Of a stretch of 64,000 nt of DNA, positions 24,477 to 37,753 are shown piece after piece. The stretch comes from Ceratopteris richardii (Eukaryota > Streptophyta > Polypodiopsida > Polypodiales > Pteridaceae), in the NCBI GenBank assembly GCA_020310875.1, contig CM035439.1:140745139-140809138 (forward strand), given 5' to 3'. Under the pieces are notes generated by a model that ran no database searches, had not been told where the DNA came from, and was given only the letters and a program-made list of their open reading frames with translations. Each line of letters starts with the position of its first letter. Positions within the stretch are counted from its first letter, which is position 1. The translations under genes and the position numbers were made by a program.

Positions 24477-26009
24477 CTATGCATTGGTTTGGTTCTTTGG
24501 GCGATCCCGTAGGAGGTGTTCCTTACTGCAATCTAGACAAAAACCTTGGATGGTCACTGAATGGGGTTGTCTTGGTGTACGGATAGGACAATCATGAATG
24601 AAGTGATCTCCCTGGCATCTATAGCATGGCCCTTTGGGTGCTTGGGATCTCAATTGCCTCAATTGGGGCCTCATATTAGGATTTTCATACATCATATTTG
24701 AGTATTCTATCTCCCAACTAGGCTCACTAGGGTTTTCATAGTGTAGATCTCGATGTGCTCTAGTGAATCTATGTAGTAAGATGGTGGACTATCTACATGC
24801 ATTGAGTCAAAGCTTTGAGTATTAAGGTTTCAAAAATTAGTGGAGGTGTTTGCACTAAGGCTCTACTCAAGTTTTCCTCAACTGATGCATATTTGATTGG
24901 GATAACATTGGCTGGGGGAGGAAGTATTGAAGCAAGAATGGTTGAGGTCTTTTATGCGATTGATATTGTGGCTGGTAAGGCTGTTGGGGCCTAGTATTGT
25001 TGTGGTTGGTACTAATTTTGGTATCTCCCTTGTTGTTGATATGGTTGTGGATAATTCTAGCTAACCACTTGCTTGTTGTAGGGGCGGTCTTATGCAGTAT
25101 GGTTTGTGTATCTTCTCTCAATGGTGCAGTATTAGCTATTAGGTTCTCCTTGGAGTTGAGCCATCATTGGAAAAACATCTCCTTGGAGTTGAGCCATGAT
25201 TGGAAAAACATTGTCCATGTGGTCTCCTCCATAGTGGTAACATCAGTTCACTGAGATCATCCTAGGGGTACACTTGCTCAAAAATCCTAATTTTTGGGCA
25301 AAGTTTTTTGTCAGTTCATCAATAGAAGTAGATGGTTTGGAAGTGAAATTAGTAGCACTATCTGAGTCTTTATAAATCTTTGAAAGCTCTAACTTGTCAC
25401 CCAAATTATCCTCTATGTCGATATACATGGGCACACATTGCTCTATAGTCTTGGTTTGGATCTTAGCAAGGCATCCAAAAACAATGCCACTTGTTTGGCT
25501 ACTATGGGTAGTTCTCAAATCGAACATCTCTCCAAGTATTTCCTAAATCTTCATCCTGCTAGTCTAACCATCCCCTATGGTGTTTGCTTGAATTTATGCA
25601 TCAGGGATGAAGTATTGTGCCTGTTGTGGTTCTTGGAGAACTCAATGATAAAGGCTTATAACAATTGATCTATATTTTTGAATTGATCTTGGTGTAGTGG
25701 TTGAAACCACATCAAGGCTGTGTTTTTTAGATTTAGACGAAAGGCATTATACTAAGTGAATAAGTCATTGACCTGTTCGGCTCCTAATACTTGTTTAAAC
25801 TCCGATACATGATCGTATGGGTCTCCATTGTCATTGAAGTAGTTCTTCATGGACTTAACCAGTTGAGTAAGCCTCAAGATCCTAGGGTGTTCTCTAGGTC
25901 TTGGCAGTGGAAACTCATCCATGCCTCTTTGCTTTCTTAGGCCTCTAGGTCTCTCGTTATCCACTCTATCCATTTCTTCTTTAGTTCTTTCTCTTCCAAG
26001 GGTGTTCAC
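24477..26009 (-). pseudogene. Ty3/gypsy gag (element D), degraded
   Basis: The N-terminal side (25752-26009) reads charged sequence leading to PYDHVSEFKQVLGAEQVND, then after stops YNAFRLNLKNTALMWFQPL and FIIEFSKNHNRHN: the retrotransposon gag capsid motifs (DP-DHV, W-F-L). A Gln/Pro-rich region follows (24867-25121). A zinc-knuckle-like segment follows at 24477-24695 (CYRCQGDHFIHDCP). A second partial Cys cluster there (GFCLDCSKEHLLRDRP) lacks its last Cys. No pol follows within the window. Confidence 0.6.
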
Positions 26010-26014
26010 AAAAC

Positions 26015-26996
26015 TTACTTCAGGTCTCTCCCTATCTTTTCCCTTTTGGGTTCCATGAGCCTAGGATGATCTGGCTCCTTATTGACCATAAGAGATTTTT
26101 TACATGTGTAGGTGTGCCTACCATGATCCATGACTAGAAACACTCTTTCTGATGTGTTGTCTAAATAGGTCACCTTGCCTCGTGTTTGAGAGTCTTTAAA
26201 TTCATGTATTGTGACTTCTCCTACATTAGGTTGATTGTATTCAAACTTCCAAAAGGCTTCATCTGTCTCGTTATTCAAGAATAACTCCATGCTTTTATTA
26301 TTGTGGGGAATCCACTCTAGGGTAATCACTCTTGTCAAGATGGATTTGTCGCAAGGTAACTTGGGTTCTCCTCCTAAGTTTCCTTATTCTAGGTCTCCTA
26401 TCTCATTTTTTGAAATGACATTGACAAACTCATATGTCCTATCAAGTAGGTTGGTGACCACATACATGGTTCCTTGCTTATCAATATATGAGCCCTCTTC
26501 AAACTTGACCATTGAGTACTCAAGTCCAAAGGGTTGTTCATGGTTTTTGAGTTGAACAACAACCCTTCGCAAGCCATCCTCATAGATGCGCGCACTTAAT
26601 CGGTTGGTCCTAAGATACTCCAATTGTGTCTTAAGGAACATTCTGGTGTTTGTAAATATGCTACACCTAATCTACTTGAGGGTCTTTCCTAGTCATTGAG
26701 TTGTTGAGCCCACAACCTAGCTGTGTGATAGACACTAGCTTCAAAAGATCTGATGCTTTGTCTATCTAGACCTATGTGTTTTCCTCATCTAATGTTCATA
26801 GGCCTTGCTTATTAGTCCAAGTTTTCCCAAGTACAACTTTGTTGCAAAGTTCTCCTATAATAGTTACTTTTTCTTTATAAATTTCCCTAATGCAATCTTG
26901 TCGGTCAAATAGTATCACTAGGAATACTTGAGTTTTTATCGCAACTTGATGAGTGATCAAATGCTTTATGTTCTTTTCCCTTAGGGTTTGTTGCAA
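26015..26996 (-). pseudogene. ORF remnants upstream of gypsy D gag, unknown
   Basis: Three open pieces on the gag strand (26796-26996, 26384-26641, 26015-26338), separated by frameshifts. They include YSMVKFEEGSYIDKQGTMYV and MDHGRHTYTCKKSL. They may form the N-terminal part of the gypsy D gag or a separate accessory ORF. No family was recognised. Confidence 0.35.
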
Positions 26997-27329
26997 CTAT
27001 ATCCTTACTACACTTGAACTTGAGTGATTAAAGGTTCTTGTACTTGTTTCATGCCTAGCATAACCCTAATTGACCAATACCACTAATCGTACTTAGCCTA
27101 AGCTAAAGAATTGACTGAGGGGCTTTAGTATCCTTCTAACCTCGAGTCTGATGCTTTGACGAGTCCTCCAATGGCCAGGAAGTATGCTCCCCAAGTGCGA
27201 TTCGAGTTGAGAGCTAGCTTTAGCTCTTTGCCCAAGCACTCCAAATGCCTAAAAATATGCCAAAGTTTAGCTCAAAATTTCCAAAAATTAAAAAACCCTA
27301 ATTTTTGGCCGATTTTGAATGTCAATCTC

Positions 27330-27660
27330 GATCAATTGGGCTATCAATCACGATGGATAGAGTTTTCCATTGGGTTCTGTCTATCGTAATGGATAGGTGT
27401 CTGCCACGATCGATGGTTGTCAATCGCTATGGACGTGTATTTATCATGGTGGACTGAAATGGAAATGGACTCTATTTATCATGAAATCTATCAGTCACAA
27501 TGGATGGAAATGATGATGGACAAGGTTTATTATAGGGACTATCAATCGTGATGGATTCATTGTCCATCATGATGGACACCCAGTCCATCATGGTCTATCA
27601 ATTGTTAATCGTGCAAATGACACTATCCATCACGATTGACTCTACCTCTCACAATGGACA
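27330..27660. repeat. Cluster of short degenerate ATC-CGATGGA motifs in both orientations
   Basis: Motifs such as ATCAATCACGATGGATAG, ATCAATCGTGATGGAT, GTCCATCATGATGGAC and GTCCATCATGGTCTATCA recur every 20-60 bp, many as inverted pairs. Such clusters occur in LTR or untranslated regions of plant retroelements. It lies upstream of gypsy D gag, so it may belong to that element's leader or LTR. There is no coding capacity. Confidence 0.5.
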
Positions 27661-29050
27661 GAGAAAATGCAAATTTTTGAGAAATTTTTATGGATTTGTG
27701 ATGTGCATGGTCTCCAAACTATAGTGATGCACTTGGTTTTACTGAAAGCTCAACTTTTTTGGTTGTCACGATTGATAAAGACTAATGCCTTGGAGTCTAC
27801 GCAAAGAAGTTATGTACCTATTGGAGCTATTCCAAGTGTTGTGGATGTTAGTAGTTGCAAGGAAGCTCACAAAACACAAGAAAACACTACATGCAAGATC
27901 TCTCTCTCTCTCTCACACGCGGAATGAGGGAAATGAGGTAGAGGTGAAAATATGGTCAAAAACTAAAATATCATCAAAGAAGGAGATGGAGGTGGGAGAT
28001 GGTGAGGAGTTTGGTGATGATGTAGAAACTAAGAAAATTAAATAAATTACCTAATTACTTAAGATTCCAACATAAAATCTATATGTCTTACCATCACATG
28101 CTCATCCTCGAAGCTTGATCCCCGACAACAACATCGAATTTGGTATCACTCTAGCACAATGATGAGTATCAACATGAGGAGATACACCTCATAATTGTCA
28201 ATCCGAGGAGACATGAGGGTGGTATGATGACCATGAGCACGTGAGAGTACAAATGTGTGTGAGTGAGAAGCACACCAACATGCACACACATACACATGAG
28301 AAGACAAAGAGATGGAGCAATGGGAACTTTGATTAAGTAAAAATATGTTTACAAAGTATTTAGTTCACTTCAATTCCCGAGAATCCAACCTCAAAAATGA
28401 GCTCTCTAGCTCTTTTTATACTTTTTCACTAGCTTTGGCCCTGTCCAAACCTAGTGTCTAGCCTAGTTAAAAATTAGGTTCCTAGGCTGGTTATTCTGGA
28501 GGCTCAAATGAGCTCTAAACATTATGAAAATTAGTATGTACATAGATCTAGCAATCCTCAAGCTCGCGGAATCCTTGGCTTCAAGAAAATGGGATTGGAA
28601 TTTACAAAAACGGGATGTAAAATGGCATGTAGTGATCAAAATCATTGTTTCATAGGAAGTTGCATTCAAAAATTTGATTGGCCTAATTGTCAAATCTTCT
28701 TTGACTTCCTTGTTTGCTCAGTCTTGCTTGCCCTCCCTTTGTTATGAGTCTCTTTGACTGTTTTGTCACATGTTTCCTTATCTCAACAAGATGCCTGGAC
28801 CTCCTTGGCTACTGCTAACACCAACACTAATGCATGGGCTTCTGAAGGATTTTGAATGGATAGAAGAGTCTGAACACTCTTCTCAAGAGCTCAAAGGCCA
28901 TATCATATCGAGTCCAATATTAGAGGCCCAAGATGGGAACTGTCAGGGGAGCACCAGACTATGCACTCTGACTACAATAGACAAGATTTTGGAAATACAC
29001 TTCTGATTACACGAACACCCACACAAGGAAAAGGATACAAGAATACGTAA
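27661..29050. other. Unassigned non-coding region
   Basis: No recognised gene. It may contain the LTR or leader of gypsy D and the distal end of gypsy C, but no matching direct repeats were found. A short CT run lies at about 27900-27914. Confidence 0.25.
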
Positions 29051-29053
29051 CCG

Positions 29054-29165
29054 ATACAAGGCGTCCCACAACTCGGGACCGATAGGTATGAAAAAGTAGA
29101 CTAGAGATGATACAGGAGATCCCACAACTTGGGACCGTAGGTAGGAAACAAGATATCTCGGTTAC
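29054..29165. repeat. Tandem duplication of a 55-bp unit
   Basis: GATACAAGGCGTCCCACAAC and GATACAGGAGATCCCACAAC start 55 bp apart and stay similar through the GGGACCG and TAGGTA segments. The two copies are diverged. Function unknown. Confidence 0.6.
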
Positions 29166-29529
29166 AAGAATACAAGAATAATTAGAAAGGATCTCGTACT
29201 ACAAGACTAGACAAGACAAGACTAGAGAAAGAGACAATACTAGAACTTGAACTGGAACTTGAAAGTACTTACTTGGTGATCAGGATCCCTTGAGCTCCCA
29301 AGACTGGCATCCACAAGACTGATTATGAAGGTGGCCAACCCCTCTTTATATACTTTCCAAGAGTTGTTATGATTTGATGATATCATCGATGATATCATCA
29401 ATTGGAAACAAGACCTTTGGGTATTAGAATTGAGCAAATAGACAGTTGATCTAGGGGTTTTGGCATATTTCGGACACAACGGTAGCATTAGTTTCTCCAA
29501 AAACATAACCAAACATGAGATATATGAAA

Positions 29530-29889
29530 TTGGCATGTACAAGTCAAGATATAGCGGCTGTTGGTGAGAGTAGCTGGGGGTGTTATGGGACCAATGAAGT
29601 CTAAACCCCATTTCTGAAACGGCTCTAGAGGTAGAACAAGTTGAAGTGGGAATAAGTGTCGCTGTAAAGGTTATCCAGATCGTTGACAAATATCACACTA
29701 CTACACATATTGAACAACATATCGATACATGGTAGGCCACCATAGCCCACTGTGTAAAATTTTCCGGTGGGTAAGATCAGCGGTAAAATGTCCCCCAGTA
29801 GGCGATGAATGAGCCATGGCCATCACTGATGCCGATTCATGTGATGGGATGCATCGAACCAAAACACCAGTCTAATCTACGTAATATAA
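29530..29889 (-). pseudogene. Gypsy C integrase, N-terminal part only
   Basis: Continues the RNase H frame with stops. Minus-strand reading gives a degraded HHCC region, CDICQRSG, then FPLQLVLPLEPFQKWGLDFI, PITPPATLTNSRYIL and a breakdown at about 29540. The integrase core is cut after its first catalytic block, so the element ends here by truncation. Confidence 0.6.
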
Positions 29890-32798
29890 TTAACCCACAA
29901 CCAACCGGAATCGTCTGCTGTAGACCGCAAATTTTTGGCGTAAAGCAACAGGAGTATTAGCAGGGAGACAGCCATCCGTGAGAAAAGTTACTAACATATC
30001 ATAGTATGTAGTAGCAAGAGGGGGTTCTGTAGAGTCTTCAAAAGTGCTCTCAGTAATGTAAATGGCTGGTGTAGTGTCATCAACTCCTACCGGAGGCTCA
30101 CCGAAATCCAGTCGTGATACAAAATCCGCCAAAGCATGTGTTGTGCTGGGTCGATGAATAACGTCATATTCAAACTCCTGTAGTAGTAATACCCATCTTG
30201 CCAGTCTTCCACCTAAATGTTGCTGTCGGACCAAATACACGAGTGCAGCATGATCCACATGGAAGGTGAATTTTTGGCCCAACAAATAATGTCGGAACTT
30301 CTTAACAGAATACACCAACCCGAGACACTCTCTTTCGGTTAGTGAGTAGTTTCTTTCGGCAGGGGCTAATCGGCGACTTGCATAATATATAGGCCGAAAC
30401 CATTTGTCAGTTTGCTGCATTAGTACGCTACCAATAGCTATATTCGATGCGTCCACAAAGACATGGAACGGACGTTCCCAATCAGGTGGTTGCAAAATTG
30501 GGGCCTGCGTCAATAAACCCTTTAAACGATCAAATGCATTTAGGCACTCCTGTGTCCAATCATACTGTCGCGGAGCGCTGGTCATAAGCCTGTTAAGTGG
30601 TGTTAGTAAGTGAGCTAACCACCGTAAGTGCCTGCCATGCCACCGGATTTGACCAAGGAAGCGCATAACTTCTTTCGGTGTCATTGGGACTGGTGCTTCT
30701 AACACGGCTGCTACTTTATCCGGATCGACCTGTATTCCTTGTTTAGAGATAATATGGCCGAGTAGTTTACCACAGGAGACCGCAAAAACAGATTTGGTCG
30801 GATTCAAACATAATCGGTACTCTCGACATTTTTCAAAGCAGCACCGTAAATGATACAGGTGTGCCGAAGTCTTGCCAAATAAGGAAAAAATCATCCAAAT
30901 ATACTTGCATAAAGGTAGTTAGGTAGGGTGAAAAGACTTCTTGCATGCATCTTCGGAAGGTACTCGAGGCATTCCTTAAACCGAACCACATTACGGTGCA
31001 GCTCGTGATAAAAGCTGTCTTCGGTATGTCTTGTTCTGCCATCCTCACCTGATTATATCCACTGTACCCATCCAGAAAAGAATACATCTCATGTCTTGCT
31101 ACCCTATCGAGCATTTTGTCCGCAAAGGGGAGAGGGAACGGATCCGGTACAATGGCAGCATTGAGTTTCTGGTGGTCGACACGGGAAAAAATGAAGTCTG
31201 CATGGGCCTTTTAGATTAAGAGGTGATTAGTGATGGACCAATGAGAAGAGGGTGGTGGCCACAGTCTACTCCCTTCAAAACCTAGAGTAGGCATAGGCTT
31301 CCCTTGTTTATTTGTGGTCAAAGGTGGTATCAATAACTCAAACAGGAGTTCTTTTATAAAACTGGTTTGATAGGCCTAGAGTTTCAACCATAGCCATTGG
31401 ATGAATTGAAAGATCCAATGGCTCATGTTAAATATAAAAAAAGAAGTCGGCATGCAATTTTGTCCATTGGATGTGGCAAGGATCTAATGGTCTATGATAA
31501 AACTCAAGAAAAAACGCGCCTTTCTATCTGTATCATTGGATGGATCGAAAAAGCAATGGTTTAGATTAATTCGGTTTATGTTTGGGCCAATTTGAATCTC
31601 TTCCGTTGGATCCTTGTTGGATCTGATGGTTGTGAAGCATTAATTTCAAAAGGATCCCAAGATCTTTTCTAAACCATTGGATGAATGGTCCATCGAACGG
31701 AAGTGATTTTATCCCGCCACGGAACTGTGCACAGTCGTTTGTCTTTTTGTGCCAGTCCAAGCCCTCTCTCAGGTCATTAAATGGCTCCTATTTTGTCTTT
31801 TTTTGACAGAGTCTAAGTCTTGGATCCTAACCGTCCGTGACTATCTCATCGAATGGACAAGAACAGCTACGACTGTCCATTTTTTAGAGATATTTTTTTT
31901 GCCTTGTGACAGACGCATTGCGGATAATCGGAGCCGTTGACGCAATCATATCCAAGGGCAAAGACTACCCACGAGCCCAATCTAACTGAGCACAAACTTA
32001 AGATATTTTATTATGAAAACCACTAGTGGTATTTTTTCTAGCCTTTAACCCTCTTTTTGCTAATCTTAATCCCTGAAAATTAGGGATCCTTACAAGGCCC
32101 ATGCAGGGTTGGTTTTTTCCCCTAATGACACGCAACTGTTTATTTTTCTTCGGAACGATCACTATTGGTGAAATCCACTCAGCATGCTCAATTGGCACAA
32201 TAAAGCCCCCCTTCAGTAGACGATCAAGTTCAGCCTTAACCTGCGCCGCATAATTAGGATTCATTCTGTAGCTTGGTTGCTTAATGGGTTTCGCATCCGG
32301 TTTGAGTACTACTCGATGTTGATAACTCTGTGGGTCAAGGCCTTTCATATCTCTATAATTCCAAGCGAAAACATGGGAGAATTCACGTAGGAGTTGTACC
32401 AAATCATCTTGAAATGTCTCTACTAACCCTGCCTTAATTTTAACTGGTCGTGGGTTGACCGTGTCACCCAAATCATACATTATTAACTGATCTTTCGGTA
32501 CATAAAATTGTCGAGGTTGCACCAAATCATCAGCTGGTTGCAAGAGCTGATGTAAGGTTGCTTCATCCATGGCTACGTTATCATCTGCTTCTGCATTTTC
32601 GGTCACTGGTATGACCGTACAAGTTGCCGGACGCCAATTGTCTACTACCGACTGGAGATCTACTGTACCTAATGAGATCATATCCTTATTGGTCTGGAGG
32701 AACGCCTCTTCCTCATCATCAGATAATCCATCCAACATATGAACTGGCTCCGCTACATATGGTTGTGCATGAAGATCACAGGGTTGCATAGCATCCAA
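29890..32798 (-). pseudogene. Gypsy C reverse transcriptase and RNase H, interrupted by an inverted-repeat element
   Basis: An RT N-terminal part (31998-32798): an acidic linker, FAWNYRDMKGLDPQSYQHRV, PSYRMNPNYAAQVKAELDRL and IVIVPKKNKQLRV. The 944-bp inverted-repeat element at 31183-32126 follows. RT resumes at VDHQKLNAA with FLDGYSGYNQVRMAEQDIPK, MWFGLRNASSTFRR and VYLDDFFLI (YxDD seen as YLDD). After a frameshift near 30890 come RT thumb (GHIISKQGIQVDPDKVAAVL) and RNase H (FHVFVDASNIAIGSVLMQQT, FTFHVDHAALVYLV), to TTHALADFVSRLDFGEPPVG. It is better preserved than gypsy A. Confidence 0.85.
31183..32126. mobile_element. Short terminal-inverted-repeat element, copy B, with 5-bp target duplication
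   Basis: Ends GGGAAAAAATG plus TGCATGGGCCTT (left) and AAGGCCCATGCA plus GGTTTTTTCCCCTAAT (right). GACAC flanks it at 31178-31182 and 32127-32131, and removing element plus one GACAC rejoins the gypsy C RT frame exactly. It carries no transposase. The interior has five or more copies of a (T/C)C(A/G)TTGGAT motif. It is the inverted relative of 6788-7678. Confidence 0.75.
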
Positions 32799-33149
32799 TT
32801 TAACTACATATTTTCGGTGATTGTCTTTAAAAGTTAACTCTTGCGCTGAACAATCATGTACAACTTTGGCTTACTTCAACCATGGTCGTCCAAACAGTAA
32901 GTTGTAGTCGAGGCTGGATTTTGGTAATTCGAGGACTACAAAAGTCATTTTGAATGTGGTTCCCTACAAGGTAATAGGAATATTACGGACTAATCCCACC
33001 GGATGGACTCTAGATTGGTCTGCCATTCGTACAAAAATTTATACGGGTTCAATTTGGGTCCAACCCAATTTCTTGCAGAGCGTGGCTGTCGCAATATTCA
33101 CACCAGACCCACCATTGATTAACACTTGAGTAATCTTCTAGTTTTTATG

Positions 33150-35371
33150 CTAGACGGTGATCAATGGGACTAAATGATCCACCATAGAATCAATTTCCGG
33201 TTGTATGGTTGCAGTCGTCGGAGTACAGGAAGGTTCGGGACTAACCTGCTGTTGGAATTGCTGCCTTACTCCTGGCACTAACGCAAGCAACTGTCCCAAA
33301 GGGAGGGTGATTGATGCCTTAGATAGGACATCCCATATCGGATCTGGTGGGGCTGTGGCTATCACTGATTCCGGTGACAATTCTAATGTTGTAAAAGCAG
33401 AACTCTGTGCATTCGCACTTGCTTGTGGCAGAGGGACTTGTGTTATCGGAATGGGGTTAGGAAACACAGTTGGCTCCTTAGTTGTCAATTGACTAGCCCT
33501 TGCAAACATCCGCTGCTGCTCACGGATACCAGGCTCAAACGCTTCAGCTGCTGATTGCAACTGCTTACCAGATCTGGTCTGCACTACAGCTGCTTGTGAC
33601 TCGACTAGTGAAATATAAACAATGTTGGTCATTGGATTTTGTCGCTCCTTCTTCCTTTTGTCGTACTGTGCTGCTTCTTTGCAGAATCGACGAATGTGGC
33701 CAACCTCGCCGCAAAAATGACACCGAGGGGGTGGAAGAGAAGTACCTTCTACTGATGTACCCATCTGCCATCGGTTTGCATTGAAATTGGTGTTCCGCTG
33801 ACCCCGGTAATTCCTATATCCTTGCGACTGATTGGTTCACATCTGTGGCGGCACATAATGGGTTACTGACTGACCTGGTTCTTGTATGATGGCATCTACG
33901 ACTGCTCTACCCTGCACCTTGGCATTATACACGTAGGTTTTTGTTGAATGTCCTGTTGTGTTACAAATGGCACAATACATCTGGTTAAGGGCACATGTGG
34001 AACTGGTGTGCCCTAGATTTTTGCACTTGGTACAATACACCTGCTTGGATGGATCATCAGCTGCGTTCTTACTAGCTTTCAGCCATTCCAAGTCCTCTGT
34101 AAATCCTCCAACTTTATGCTCTAGTTGCAGGGCCATTGCAATAACAGCATCCAGTGTCATTCCACCCACACAACGGATGATCATGATTTGTTTGAGCTGT
34201 GGGTTTAAGCCATTTATAAACCACTGTGTGATGACATCATCAGGTAGATGAGCATGCACCGGTGGCAGCTACCGCAGGTGCGTTCTAAATAATGTCGCAT
34301 ACTCTTGGACACTTTGATGGGACTTTTGTCGATTGTTCTGCAAGTAATCAAATATCTCGGCAGGGTTCTTCTTCAATCGAAACCTTTGCAGGATGCATTC
34401 TTGACCTCATCATAAGTACCGAAATGATTGATATCATACTCTGTTAGCCACCTCGTTGCTTCATTGACCAGCGTGGCTTGAAACACAATGGCCTTGTACG
34501 TCGAGTCGGGTGGGTGGTTTAATATGGCATAACCGATCTCAAAGGTGTGCACATGTGCATCAGGGTCGTCACCCAAAAATCCACCGAACTTTGTGTAAGT
34601 CACTCCTGTTGGCACCAATCGAACTGGTATAATTGGTTGCGTTTGCTGCTGTTGCTGTTGTTGAAACTGCGGTTGCGGCTGCGGGGGTGTCTTTTACTGA
34701 GACTGTGAACCACTCATGGTACTATTGTGAGTAGTATTGTTGTTAGCTGTAGGTTGAGGGGGTGTCTCTTGTCCTTCCGAATCTATATTATCAGACTGCT
34801 CACCTTCCGGCTCAAAAATGGCATTGAATCTCTTACTTATCTCCAAACCAAATAGTCTGTCCTCAGCTTTGGTATCGTAACTAGAGAGACTTGCCCTGAA
34901 TAGTGGTGAACGTAATAAGGGTCCACCAGGTAGTACTGCACTATCACCAAAAAACTTCAAATTCCCACTAAATGGTACCGCACTCTCACCGGAACTTATC
35001 GAACTTTCACCGCACCAGGTTATCTTTTCACCAGAAACAGTCTCACTCGGTAACACAACTTTGTCACCGACAATAGTTGAATTCTGACCAGTTAGCGTCG
35101 GACTAACTACGCACTGCATCTCTGTACACTCAGAAGTTACTGTACCTTCTTCAAAAAGTACCGGAATCACACCAAAATCCACCGGAATCTTATCATGGGT
35201 CACCGAACTGGCACCGGAATCACTGCTAACTGGCTCCGATCCTTCTACCACTGGGCTTAAATGGCTTGTACTTCTACCACCTGGGGGTGTCCCTAATAGA
35301 TTTGGCACTGCCCAGGGATGCTGGTGTCTCCTATACTTTGGATCGGACTCGCCGGACGGAGTAACCGACAT
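33150..35371 (-). pseudogene. Gypsy C gag and start of the protease region
   Basis: Start ATG near 35371 (MSVTPSGESDPKYRRHQHPW) followed by a Ser/Thr/Glu-rich N-terminal region, a Gln-rich run (about 34640-34680), then capsid motifs (FGGFLGDDPDAHVHTFEIGY, WFINGLNPQLKQIM) and three zinc-knuckle-like clusters: CTKCKNLGHTSSTC, CAICNTTGHSTKTY (last Cys lost) and CHFCGEVGHIRRFC. The frame has several breaks. Downstream (32799-33150) the protease region is degraded (NILINGGSGVNIATATLCKK-like reading). Gag, protease and RT are in the usual gypsy order. Confidence 0.75.
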
Positions 35372-35441
35372 ATATCGCTTTTACACCACCTGCCTTATGT
35401 ACTGCTCTGCCTTTTCTGGTTATTCTCAATCTACTGCCATC

Positions 35442-35459
35442 TTCCCACAGATGGCACCA
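35442..35459 (-). promoter_or_regulatory. Gypsy C primer-binding site
   Basis: The minus strand reads TGGTGCCATCTGTGGGAA right after the LTR end TTTAACA. It resembles the common plant gypsy primer site with two differences, each interpretable as CG changed to TG or CA, as expected from deamination of methylated CG. Position and neighbours support the assignment. Confidence 0.65.
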
Positions 35460-35460
35460 G

Positions 35461-35989
35461 TGTTAAAAAAAAAAAGGACTTTCGTCAAGTCGCTTTTTAA
35501 TCTCTTTCGGGTTCTTGGGGATGGTAGGGGTCCGACAATGCAGAGGCCCTTTACTTAATTTTCCCAATTAACCAGTTAATCACACAGTAACTATATGTCA
35601 AGGCATTAACTTTGGTTACACAGTTATAATCTTCCGTTTACGATATCCCCACACAGTAGATTATCGTGCAATTGTTCAATCACACAATCGAACAGACTTA
35701 CTGATGTTAAAACAGTATTATTGTGTTAATAATAAATTAGATAATTCAATAAGAATAGACTTAATAGTATTCCAAATATCTGCAAGTTCTGCACCACAGC
35801 GTCTCCGTAAGATCGCAAATCGCCTAGACAGCCAGTCTGGCGATCCCCGTCTCCTCTTCTGTGGGAGAACACCGTAATTTCTTTTCATTAATGGATAAAA
35901 AAAGTTACATCGCTTTGCTACGCCCTTTCTGTGCGTGCGGTGTATGAAAAAATAAAATTACATTCTGCCAATCCGGCGGCCTAACAACA
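35461..35989 (-). repeat. Gypsy C 5' LTR
   Basis: Bounded on the gag side by the primer site and on the far side by the CACATA array. On the minus strand it begins TGTTGTTAGGCC and ends TTTTTTAACA, so it has TG...CA ends, 529 bp. No 3' LTR was found because the element is truncated in integrase. The outer boundary is inferred from the TG end. Confidence 0.55.
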
Positions 35990-37753
35990 CACACATACAC
36001 ATACACACACATATATGCATACACACACACATGAGAGACATACACACATATACACATACATGCATACATATGCATACATAATGCATATGCATATGCATAC
36101 AATGTACATGCATACATAATGTACATGCATACATAATGCACATGCATAGATACATACACACATAGACACATACACACATAGACACACACACACACACATA
36201 AACACATACATACTCATAGATACACACATATACACATAGACACACACACATACATACACACATATACACATAGACACACACACACATACACACACATACA
36301 CACACATACACACATAATGATGCATACTACACATGCATACACACATACAGACACATATACACACACATATATGCATACACACACATAGAGAGACATACAC
36401 ACACATACACATACATGCATACATATGCATACATAATGCATATGCATACATACATACTTACATGCATACATAATGCACATGCTTACATACACATACGTAA
36501 TGCATACACACACATACACACATATGCATACATAATGCACATGCATAGATACATACACACATAGACACATACACACATAGACACATAGACACATACACAC
36601 ATAGACACATACACACATAGACACATACACACACATAAACACATACATACTCATAGATACACACATATGCACATAGACACACACACACACATACACACAC
36701 ATATACACACACATACACACATAATGATGCATACTACACATGCATACACACATACATACACATATACACACACATATATGCATACACACACATAGAGAGA
36801 CATACACACACATACACATACATGCATACATATGCATACATAATGCATATGCATATGCATACATACATCTTACATGCATACATAATGCACATGCTTACAT
36901 ACACATACATAATGCATACACACACATATGCATACATAATGCATACACACACATACACACATATGCATACATAATGCATACGCATATGCATACATACATA
37001 CTTACATGCATACATAATGCACATGCTTACATACACATACATAATGCATACACACACATATGCATACATAATGCATACACACACATACACACATATGCAT
37101 ATACATGCATACACATACACACATAGACACATACACACACATAAACACATACACACTCATAGATGCATAGCGACACATACACATAGACACATACACATGC
37201 ACACACACATATACACACACACACAAACATACACACATAGACACATACACACATAATGATGCATACACACACATATGCATACATACATGCATACACATAC
37301 ACACATAGACACATACACACACATAGATACATACATACACTCATAGACACACACACATACACATAGACGTGCACACACATATACACACACACATACACAC
37401 ATAGACACATACACACATAATGATGCATACACACACATACACATGCATACACACACATATGCATACATACATGCATACACATACACACATAGACACATAC
37501 ACACACATACACATAAACACATACACACTCATAGACACACATACATACACATACACACACACATATACACACACACATACACACATAGACACATACACAC
37601 ATAATGATGCATACACACACATACACACATAGACACATACACACATAATGATGCATACACACACATACACATGCATACACACACATATGCATACATACAT
37701 GCATACACATACACACATAGACACAAACACACACATAGATACATACATACACA
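35990..37753. repeat. CACATA/ATGCATAC satellite-like array, about 1.76 kb
   Basis: Dominated by CACACATA, TAGACACATACA, ATGCATAC and ATAATGCATA motifs arranged in higher-order blocks. A block containing CACATAGAGAGACATACACA then ATGCATATGCATAC occurs at about 36380 and 36790, and ATATGCATACATACATGCAT recurs at about 37270, 37455 and 37690. The array has no stops in several frames, so long Cys/Val/Tyr/Met or Thr/His/Ile frames appear in it, but these are artefacts. A shorter array with the same blocks lies at 45968-46490. Confidence 0.95.

Noticed and set aside
35990..37753. CRISPR array
   Set aside because: Plant context, simple-sequence composition and no unique spacers of constant length.
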